Source: Salegentibacter salegens (GTDB taxonomy: Bacteria; Bacteroidota; Bacteroidia; Flavobacteriales; Flavobacteriaceae). Taken from it: 64,000 nt of DNA. The notes under the pieces are model-generated. The model was not told the DNA's origin, made no database searches, and saw only the letters and a list, made by a program, of their open reading frames with translations. Positions within the stretch are counted from its first letter, which is position 1. Each line of letters opens with the position of its first letter. The position numbers and the translations under genes are program-made. This document shows positions 35,097 through 41,483 of this stretch, piece by piece. The stretch is taken from assembly GCF_900142975.1 (NCBI RefSeq), contig NZ_LT670848.1, positions 992,001-1,056,000 of the forward strand. Reading direction: 5' to 3'.

Positions 35097-36077
35097 ATGA
35101 ACTTCCTGAAAATAGGGACCCATATACTATGCTGCTTATTGTTTTCCTGCGACGAACACTCGGCTCAGGAGGCAAATAAGAATATTGATTACCGCCAGGA
35201 AATGCGGGAGTTTGTTATTGAAATAAGTGAAACTGCAAAAGCTGAAAATCCTAACTTCATAGTTATTCCACAAAACGGCGTTCAGCTTGTTTCCAAAGAA
35301 TGTAATTCTCAAAAAATTCCTGCTTTAGATTATTTAAACGCTATAGATGCTGTAGGCCAGGAAGATCTTTTCTATGGTCTCCCTAAAATAAACAAAATCA
35401 CTCCTAAGGCAGATAATACCTACCTAAGGAAATACCTTGATCTGGCAAAAAACCATGGCAAGCAAGTATTGGTAACAGATTATTGTTCTAGTTTCAAACT
35501 CATGAAGAATTCTTACCGGCTTAGTGAGGAAAACAAGTATACATCTTTCGCAGCGCCACGGCGGGACCTGGATAAAATTCCTGCATACCCGGTTTTTAAT
35601 GAAAATAATGAAGATATAAACGCTCTTGCTGAAGCTAAAAACTTCTTATACCTATTGAATTACGCTGAATATTCTAACAAACAAGATCTAATTGCTGAAC
35701 TTGCTTTCACCAATTATGACCTTATTATTATGGATCTTTTCTATAATAACGAAGCATTTACTGCTGAAGACATTAAAAAATTAAAGAAGAAAAAAAATGG
35801 TGGCGACCGCTTAGTCATATCCTATATGTCTATTGGTGAAGCCGAAGATTACCGTTTCTACTGGGAAGACAAATGGAGTTCTAATTACCCAAATTGGCTT
35901 GTTGAAGAAAATCCCGAGTGGGAAGGAAATTTTAAGGTAGAATACTGGAAAGGGAATTGGAAGAAAATGATCTACGGAAACGAAAGCGCTTACCTCACTA
36001 AAATAATCGATGCCGGTTTTGACGGAGTTTACCTTGATATTATAGACGGTTATCAGTATTTTGAAGCCCAGGAATAA
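35097..36077 (+). CDS. GH114/MJ1477-type putative polygalactosaminidase, lipoprotein
   Basis: The 326-residue protein has a lipoprotein signal (HILCCLLFSC) and the TIM-barrel pattern of the MJ1477/TM1410 and GH114 group: FLYLLNYAEYSN, YDLIIMDLFYN, RLVISYMSIGEAEDYRFYW, VEYWKGNWKKMIYG and DAGFDGVYLDIIDGYQYFE with the likely catalytic acids. GH114 enzymes cut alpha-1,4-linked galactosamine polymers; the partly deacetylated GalNAc/GlcNAc polymer Pel is a matching substrate. The gene is divergent from the Pel-like operon and intact, unlike the hydrolase gene within that operon. The first 120 residues include CNSQKIPALDYLNAIDAVGQ, also typical of the group. Confidence 0.85.
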   Translation: MNFLKIGTHILCCLLFSCDEHSAQEANKNIDYRQEMREFVIEISETAKAENPNFIVIPQNGVQLVSKECNSQKIPALDYLNAIDAVGQEDLFYGLPKINKITPKADNTYLRKYLDLAKNHGKQVLVTDYCSSFKLMKNSYRLSEENKYTSFAAPRRDLDKIPAYPVFNENNEDINALAEAKNFLYLLNYAEYSNKQDLIAELAFTNYDLIIMDLFYNNEAFTAEDIKKLKKKKNGGDRLVISYMSIGEAEDYRFYWEDKWSSNYPNWLVEENPEWEGNFKVEYWKGNWKKMIYGNESAYLTKIIDAGFDGVYLDIIDGYQYFEAQE

Positions 36078-36133
36078 TTTTTAATTCTACACTAATCTAA
36101 GCTCCAAATTTTAAAACAATTCGGGCAAATAAG

Positions 36134-36141
36134 TATCTTTG
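36134..36141 (+). promoter_or_regulatory. Candidate -7 element of rmuC
   Basis: TATCTTTG matches TAnnTTTG 19 bases before the ATG of rmuC. The -33 position has no clear TTG. Confidence 0.4.
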
Positions 36142-36160
36142 GGAAAACTCCTGTTTCTCA

Positions 36161-37561
36161 ATGAACGATTATTTACTCTTTGCTTTCATTTTTCTTGCAC
36201 TCTTGCTCGGACTTTACTTTGGAAAACTAATTTCAGGATTAAAAAGTAAAAATAAAGAAGCTATTCTCGAAGAAAAAAACAATCAATTATCACTTCAAAT
36301 TGAAGATCTTAAGAGTCATATAAATAGTAATTTAGAAAATTACAAAACTGAATTATCAGATTATAAAAATACACTTCACTTACAAACTGAAAAACTCGAA
36401 AAAGAACGTGAAGAAATTCGAAGAGAGAAAGATTTTTTAAATACAGAACTCACCCGCCGCAATGCCGAATTTGAAAATTTAGAGCTTAGAAATAAGGAGC
36501 AAAAAACCGAAGTGGAACAACTTCAGCGAAAATTTGAAAAAGAATTTGAAAACCTGGCCAATAAAATTTTAGAACAAAAATCTGAGAAATTCACCCTTCA
36601 GAATAAAGAAAACATTCAGAATATATTAAATCCTTTACAGGAAAAAATTCTGCATTTTGAAAAACGAATTGAAGAAGGGAATAAAGAAAGTATAGATCGT
36701 CACGCGATGCTGCGACAGCAAATTATTGGTTTAAAAGAGCTTAACCAACAAATGAGCAAGGAAGCCACCAATCTCACCAAAGCGCTTAAAGGCGATACAA
36801 AAACGCAGGGCAATTGGGGCGAAATGATCCTGGAACGGGTCTTAGAACGCAGCGGACTCCAAAAAGGCAGCGAATACAGCGTGCAGCAAAGTTTTACCAA
36901 TGCCGAAGGAAAAAGAGTTTTACCCGATGTGGTAATCAATCTTCCAGGTGATAAAAAAATGATTGTAGATTCTAAAGTTTCTTTGAACGCCTACGAACGC
37001 TTCAGCAATGAAACCGAAGAGAATGAAAGACAACAACATTTAAAAAATCATCTTAGCGCTATTCGAAATCGTGTGAACGAACTTGGCAGTAAGAATTACC
37101 ACCAGTTATACCAGATGGAAAGCCCCGATTTCGTCTTGCTTTTTATCCCTATTGAAGCTGCGTTTGCAGTGGCATCAAACGAATATCCGGGGTTGTATTC
37201 TGAAGCTTTTGATAAAAATATAATTATCGTTACACCCACTACCCTGCTTGCAGTACTCAAGACCATAGACAGTATGTGGCAAAACGAAAAACAAAAGCAA
37301 AACGCCATTGCCATCGCGACCCAGGCCGGCGCTTTATACGATTCGTTTTCCGCTTTAACCGAAGAATTGACTAAAATTGGAAGGCAGCTGGGAACTGTTC
37401 AAAATTCTTACGAAGGCGCGATGAAAAAACTCACCGGAAAAGGAAATTTACTCCGGCGTGTAGAAAAACTTAAAAAACTTGGTGCTAAGGCCAGTAAACA
37501 AATAGATCCTAAAATGCTATCGGTTATGGATGAGGAAGAAATTGAAGATAATAATGTATAA
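36161..37561 (+). CDS. rmuC: DNA recombination protein RmuC
   Basis: The 466-residue protein has an N-terminal membrane span (LLFAFIFLALLLGLYFGKLI), a long charged coiled coil (about 35-185) and the RmuC domain (about 190-430) with the conserved blocks LKGDTKTQGNWGEMILERVL, VVINLPGDKKMIVDSKVS, LFIPIEAAFAVA and IIIVTPTTLLAVLKTI. The domain is related to restriction-type nucleases, and RmuC limits inversions at short inverted repeats in E. coli. A weak hairpin (CCTGCTAG/CTTGTAGG, 37575-37600) follows the stop. Confidence 0.95.
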   Translation: MNDYLLFAFIFLALLLGLYFGKLISGLKSKNKEAILEEKNNQLSLQIEDLKSHINSNLENYKTELSDYKNTLHLQTEKLEKEREEIRREKDFLNTELTRRNAEFENLELRNKEQKTEVEQLQRKFEKEFENLANKILEQKSEKFTLQNKENIQNILNPLQEKILHFEKRIEEGNKESIDRHAMLRQQIIGLKELNQQMSKEATNLTKALKGDTKTQGNWGEMILERVLERSGLQKGSEYSVQQSFTNAEGKRVLPDVVINLPGDKKMIVDSKVSLNAYERFSNETEENERQQHLKNHLSAIRNRVNELGSKNYHQLYQMESPDFVLLFIPIEAAFAVASNEYPGLYSEAFDKNIIIVTPTTLLAVLKTIDSMWQNEKQKQNAIAIATQAGALYDSFSALTEELTKIGRQLGTVQNSYEGAMKKLTGKGNLLRRVEKLKKLGAKASKQIDPKMLSVMDEEEIEDNNV

Positions 37562-37640
37562 TAATCACTATCCTGCTAGATTTTGAAAACCTTGTAGGTT
37601 TATTTCTAATACATTGAAGAAAATAAAACCATCAAATAAT

Positions 37641-38783
37641 ATGAAAATCACTACAAAGTCATTCGTAAGCTTTTTAGTTTTCAGCTTTTCTATACTAAAT
37701 ATTTCAGCGCAGGATATTTATTTTCCTGAAACCGGAACCTGGGAAGAAAAAGATCCAAAATCTTTCAATTTAGATTTTTCAAAAGCAATTGAGTTTGCGG
37801 AAGCTAATGAATATTCAGAATCTAAAGATCTACGACAGGCAATTTTAAAAGGCTTTCAACACGAACCTTATCACGAAATCTTAGGGCCAACAAAACGACG
37901 TGGCGGCCCGGCAGGAATGATCTTAAAAGATGGCTACCTTGTTGCGCAATGGGGCGACATCAAACGTGTAGATATGACCTTTAGCGTCACTAAAAGTTTT
38001 CTTTCTACCACTGCCCTGCTCGCTTTAGACAAAAATCTGATCGTTGATGTTGAAGATCCCGTAATCAATTATATTTGGGACGATACTTTTGAAGGTGAAC
38101 ATAACTCAAAAATCACCTGGAAACATTTATTGGAGCAAAACTCTGATTGGAGCGGAGAACTATGGGGTTCTTACGATTGGGCTGACAGGCCCTCACACGA
38201 AGAAGGAATAGACGATTGGAAGAATCGTGACCTCCACGAACCCGGAACACACTTTAAATACAACGATGTTCGGGTAAATGTGCTCGCCTATTCTTTACTC
38301 AATGTTTTTAGAAAACCGCTTCCCACGGTTTTAAAAGAAGAAATTATGAGCCCAATTAACGCTTCATCGAGCTGGCGTTGGTTTGGATATGATAATTCCT
38401 GGACTACCATAGACGGTTTCAAAATGCAGTCGGTTAGTGGTGGCGGGCATTCCGGGGGCGGAATGTTCATCAATACCGAAGATATGGCGCGTTTTGGATT
38501 GCTCTTTATGAATAACGGAAATTGGAACGGAGAACAATTAATTGCGGAAAATCTTATTGAAGAGGCGGTACAGCCTTCAGCCACTAATCCTAATTATGGA
38601 TATATGTGGTGGTTAAATGCCGATGGACCGAGACAATGGAAAAACGTAGATAAAAACATATTTTATGCGGCTGGTTTCGGCGGAAATTTTATTATTGTAG
38701 ATCGTAAAGAAAACCTGGTAATTGTAACCCGCTGGCTGGAACCTTCTAAAATAGAAGAATTCGTTCAGAAAATTTATAATTAA
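37641..38783 (+). CDS. Secreted serine hydrolase (beta-lactamase/EstB fold)
   Basis: Starting at ATG 37641, the 380-residue protein has a signal peptide ending near ISAQ. The frame extends to a TTG nine codons upstream, which is not used here. The class C beta-lactamase/D,D-peptidase fold is shown by the SxxK motif in FSVTKSFLS, the YxN-like YNDVRVN, and GGHSGGGMFINTEDMARFG near the third motif. Such proteins are mostly esterases or peptidases rather than antibiotic-resistance enzymes. It starts a run of four same-strand genes with short gaps. Confidence 0.85.
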   Translation: MKITTKSFVSFLVFSFSILNISAQDIYFPETGTWEEKDPKSFNLDFSKAIEFAEANEYSESKDLRQAILKGFQHEPYHEILGPTKRRGGPAGMILKDGYLVAQWGDIKRVDMTFSVTKSFLSTTALLALDKNLIVDVEDPVINYIWDDTFEGEHNSKITWKHLLEQNSDWSGELWGSYDWADRPSHEEGIDDWKNRDLHEPGTHFKYNDVRVNVLAYSLLNVFRKPLPTVLKEEIMSPINASSSWRWFGYDNSWTTIDGFKMQSVSGGGHSGGGMFINTEDMARFGLLFMNNGNWNGEQLIAENLIEEAVQPSATNPNYGYMWWLNADGPRQWKNVDKNIFYAAGFGGNFIIVDRKENLVIVTRWLEPSKIEEFVQKIYN

Positions 38784-38787
38784 AATT

Positions 38788-39156
38788 ATGAAAAAAACAC
38801 TTTTTGGCATTTTGGGAGCAATAGTTTTGCTTTTTCTGGCCTGGTTTGCTTTTATCTATTTTGTGCCTTATAGTGAGGGTACAAGAAGTGGCGAACTCAT
38901 AAAATTCAGTAAAAAAGGTGTGATTTCGAAAACCTGGGAAGGAGAAATAAGCCAGGGAATTAGTGGCGCCCAGATCTTTCAATTTTCAGTTTTAGACAGC
39001 AATCAAGAAGAAATTGAAGCGCTGCAGGAGAACGAAGGCAATTACGTTAGGCTTAAATATGTTGAGCGTTACGCAACTTTTTTCTTTTGGGGCGATACCA
39101 AATATTTTATAACCGAAGTAGAGCAAGCCGAATCCCCTCATTTTAGAGATAGATAA
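38788..39156 (+). CDS. Small membrane-anchored protein of unknown function
   Basis: The 122-residue protein has one N-terminal span (GILGAIVLLFLAWFAFIYF) and a conserved soluble part with YSEGTRSGELIKFSKKGVIS and TWEGEISQGISGAQIFQFSV. Similar proteins are common in flavobacteria and are sometimes labelled 6-phosphogluconate dehydrogenase, for which nothing in this sequence gives support. It lies 4 bp after the hydrolase and 3 bp before the thioesterase gene, so it is part of an operon. Confidence 0.8.
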   Translation: MKKTLFGILGAIVLLFLAWFAFIYFVPYSEGTRSGELIKFSKKGVISKTWEGEISQGISGAQIFQFSVLDSNQEEIEALQENEGNYVRLKYVERYATFFFWGDTKYFITEVEQAESPHFRDR

Positions 39157-39159
39157 TTT

Positions 39160-39702
39160 ATGACCAAATTTAAACACGTAAAAGATTCACAGGTAGACAT
39201 TTCAGAATTAATGTTGCCTTCCCATTCAAATTTCAACGGAAAAATTCACGGGGGCTACGTGCTCTCCCTTATGGACCGCATTGCATTTGCCTGCGCCTCT
39301 AAACATTCTGGTGCCTATTGCGTTACTGCCAGTGTAGATACTGTAGATTTCCTGAAACCTATAGAAATTGGCGAATTGGTTACTATGAAGGCTTCGGTTA
39401 ATTACGTTGGCAATAGTTCTATGGTGATTGGGATTCGAGTGGAAGCCGAAAATATTAGGACCGGCGAGGTAAAACACTGTAATTCTTCTTATTTTACGAT
39501 GGTAGCCAAAACCGAAGATGGAAAATCACTGCAGGTTCCCGGCTTAATTCTCACCAACGAGCACGATATTCGGAGGTTTGCAAAGAGCATAAAACGTAAT
39601 AAAATGAAGCTGAATCGTAAACAGGAATTCCACGAGACCGATTTTTCTTCAAAAGAATATGTGCATTTACTGGAAAAATATAAGGTTAAAATAGAGCAGT
39701 AA
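39160..39702 (+). CDS. Acyl-CoA thioesterase (hotdog fold)
   Basis: The 180-residue protein has the cytosolic acyl-CoA thioester hydrolase pattern: LPSHSNFNGKIHGGYVLSLM (helix with HGG), CASKHSGAYCVTASVDTVDF, and VTMKASVNYVGNSSMVIGI. The C-terminal basic tail (KRNKMKLNRKQEF) is common in flavobacterial members. It hydrolyses acyl-CoAs; the chain-length preference is unknown. It sits in a four-gene operon with a membrane protein and a transporter. Confidence 0.88.
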   Translation: MTKFKHVKDSQVDISELMLPSHSNFNGKIHGGYVLSLMDRIAFACASKHSGAYCVTASVDTVDFLKPIEIGELVTMKASVNYVGNSSMVIGIRVEAENIRTGEVKHCNSSYFTMVAKTEDGKSLQVPGLILTNEHDIRRFAKSIKRNKMKLNRKQEFHETDFSSKEYVHLLEKYKVKIEQ

Positions 39703-39705
39703 AAA

Positions 39706-40680
39706 TTGAAGTTCAACGGATTTATAGCGGCAATTTTTGTAGCGATAATTATCGCCTATCTATTTCCTGAAGGAATAGTGCTTTTTCCGCTTAAAACCAT
39801 TACCGATATTGGGATTGGTTTTATTTTCTTTTTCTACGGGTTAAAATTATCTCCAGCTGAATTCAAATTGGGATTTCTGAATTACAAAACTCATATCGTA
39901 ATTCAGCTAACCACCTTTGTGGTTTTTCCTTTATTGACGCTTCTTTGTTTACCGCTGTTTGAAACAGGTACAAATTCAGATCTTTGGATTGCGCTGTTTT
40001 TTCTGGGGACGCTGCCCTCTACCGTTTCTTCTTCTATTGTAATGGTTTCACTGGCAAAAGGAAATTTGCCAACCGCTATTTTCAATGCAAGTCTTTCAGG
40101 TTTAATCGGAATTTTTGCGACGCCAATTTGGTTGAGTTTCTTCTTAAGTGGAAGCGCCGATTTTGAATTTTTAGACGTGCTTATAAAGCTTTGCTGGCAA
40201 ATAATTATCCCGTTAATTCTTGGATTATTTCTGCAGAAATTTCTTGGGGATTTAGCAAGAAAACACAGTAAAAAATTGGGCTTATTAGATAAAACAACTA
40301 TTATACTAATTGTTTACTCAAGCTTTAGTAACTCATTCACCTCCAATATATTTGGAAATGTAGAAACAGTCGATTTACTTAAGCTTACTGGTATAGTTAT
40401 TTTACTATTTGTCGTGGTTTACTTTGGACTTGGATTGCTTTGTAATTTTTTAGGATTCAACCTAAAAGACAAAATCACTGCACAGTTTTGCGGAACTAAA
40501 AAATCCCTGGTTCACGGCTCTGTAATGGTAAAAGTAATCTTTGGAAATTCAGCAAACACCGGGCTTCTACTTCTACCCATTATGATCTATCACTCGCTGC
40601 AATTAATACTGATCGCTTTTTATGCGGAAAAATATAGAAAGCGGGTTTTGCAAATTGAAACTTCAGAAAAAGCCTTATAG
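39706..40680 (+). CDS. Bile acid:sodium symporter-like (SBF/PF13593 type) transporter
   Basis: The 324-residue protein has about ten membrane spans with the SBF-like pattern: GFIFFFYGLKLSPAEFKLGF, the crossover-type FFLGTLPSTVSSSIVMVSLA, KGNLPTAIFNASLSGLIGI, and CGTKKSLVHGSVMVKVIFG. The start is TTG at 39706, 4 bp after the thioesterase stop; no ATG exists nearby. The substrate is unknown: bile-acid transport is only the family name. Confidence 0.87.
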   Translation: MKFNGFIAAIFVAIIIAYLFPEGIVLFPLKTITDIGIGFIFFFYGLKLSPAEFKLGFLNYKTHIVIQLTTFVVFPLLTLLCLPLFETGTNSDLWIALFFLGTLPSTVSSSIVMVSLAKGNLPTAIFNASLSGLIGIFATPIWLSFFLSGSADFEFLDVLIKLCWQIIIPLILGLFLQKFLGDLARKHSKKLGLLDKTTIILIVYSSFSNSFTSNIFGNVETVDLLKLTGIVILLFVVVYFGLGLLCNFLGFNLKDKITAQFCGTKKSLVHGSVMVKVIFGNSANTGLLLLPIMIYHSLQLILIAFYAEKYRKRVLQIETSEKAL

Positions 40681-40746
40681 ATAATAAGTTGCAATTTCAG
40701 TATTATTTAAATCTCGATTTCCGAATAAAAATACATCAATGGTAAC

Positions 40747-40864
40747 TTGGTTCAGACTTTATCCCGAATTGTTTTCGGGAATCTAACATGAGGCAAAGAT
40801 TTACTTAAATTAAACCTCCGAACAAATTTCGGAGCAAGCTCTGAAACAAGTCCAGGGTGAAGCC
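40747..40864. repeat. Dispersed palindromic repeat, subfamily A copy 2 (double, head to head)
   Basis: The left half reads TGGTTCAGAC, a TCCCGAA...TTCGGGA hairpin and TCTAACATGAGG. The right half is an inverted version (CTCCG...CGGAG hairpin, then CTCTGAAACAAGTCCAGGGT). The whole makes a composite palindrome of about 118 bp filling the gap between two convergent genes. Confidence 0.75.
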
Positions 40865-40868
40865 AATT

Positions 40869-41261
40869 TTATAAGTAAAGTGCGATTTCAGTAATATTGA
40901 TCGTAAAAAAGATCCAACCCAGAATAAGTAAAAGTCCGCCAAGAGGAGTTACTGGCCCCAAAATCTTAATCTTTTTTCCTGCGGAATCGCTAAGAGTAAG
41001 ACCATAAATACTAAAGGAAAACAAAAAAATCCCAATTATAAAAAACCAGGCAATTAGCTGCTGCGAGATCCCAATAAACGGAAAAACAATTCCGGAGATA
41101 ATAAGCATAATCGCGTGATACATTTGGTATTTCACTCCCGTTTCAAAGCTTTTTAGCTGTTCTTCAGAAAAACGTTTCTTTAAAGCGTGTGCTCCAAAAG
41201 CACCAAAAACTACAGCAAGTGTGCCGTAAATTCCCCCGATTATAAGGACAAGTTCCTTCAT
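40869..41261 (-). CDS. DUF423 membrane protein
   Basis: The 130-residue protein has four hydrophobic spans and the DUF423 (YgdD-like) pattern: GGIYGTLAVVFGAFGAHALK, a FETGVKYQMYHAIML segment, FSFSIYGLTLS and GPVTPLGGLLLILGW. It is an inner-membrane protein of unknown function. It stands alone between repeat-filled gaps. Confidence 0.88.
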   Translation of the reverse strand: MKELVLIIGGIYGTLAVVFGAFGAHALKKRFSEEQLKSFETGVKYQMYHAIMLIISGIVFPFIGISQQLIAWFFIIGIFLFSFSIYGLTLSDSAGKKIKILGPVTPLGGLLLILGWIFFTINITEIALYL

Positions 41262-41300
41262 ATATTTTTATATAAATTCTGTAAGATTAATTGCCAAATT

Positions 41301-41337
41301 AAAAAACCTACAAGGATTAAAACCTTGCAGGCTTTTT
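41301..41337 (-). terminator. Terminator hairpin downstream of carB
   Basis: CCTaCAAGG and CCTTGcAGG pair across a 7-base loop, with T-runs at both ends. The longer U-run is on the minus strand, fitting carB, whose stop lies 147 bases upstream of it. Confidence 0.7.
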
Positions 41338-41368
41338 AGTTTATTAGGTTTCTAAAAAAGTAATATAA

Positions 41369-41450
41369 GCGTCATTCTGAATTTATTTCAGAATCTAAGA
41401 TATTGATAGACTAAAACATGTTAGAAGCTGAAACAAGTTCAGCTTGACGT
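41369..41450. repeat. Dispersed palindromic repeat, subfamily B copy 1
   Basis: GCGTCATTCTGAATTTATTT with CAGAATCTAAGATATTGATA in the middle and GAAGCTGAAACAAGTTCAGC, then TTGACGT at the end. The two ends are complementary, giving a hairpin. A close relative is found at 57625-57712. Confidence 0.75.
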
Positions 41451-41483
41451 ACTTTACCAGCCTCACTTTTCTAAATTCAATTC

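Noticed and set aside
21322..36077. A canonical c-di-GMP-regulated Pel operon with pelC, pelD and pelE
   Set aside because: No GAF/GGDEF-like protein, small PelC-like lipoprotein or PelE-like TPR membrane gene is present in the interval; only variants of the A, B, F and G functions are visible.
38788..39156. Annotation as 6-phosphogluconate dehydrogenase
   Set aside because: At 122 residues with a membrane anchor and no Rossmann or substrate motif, nothing in the sequence supports such an enzyme.
36078..41261. Beta-lactam resistance gene at 37641-38783
   Set aside because: The SxxK and YxN-like motifs fit the wide serine-hydrolase/esterase group. The KTG region and overall pattern do not identify an antibiotic-hydrolysing enzyme.
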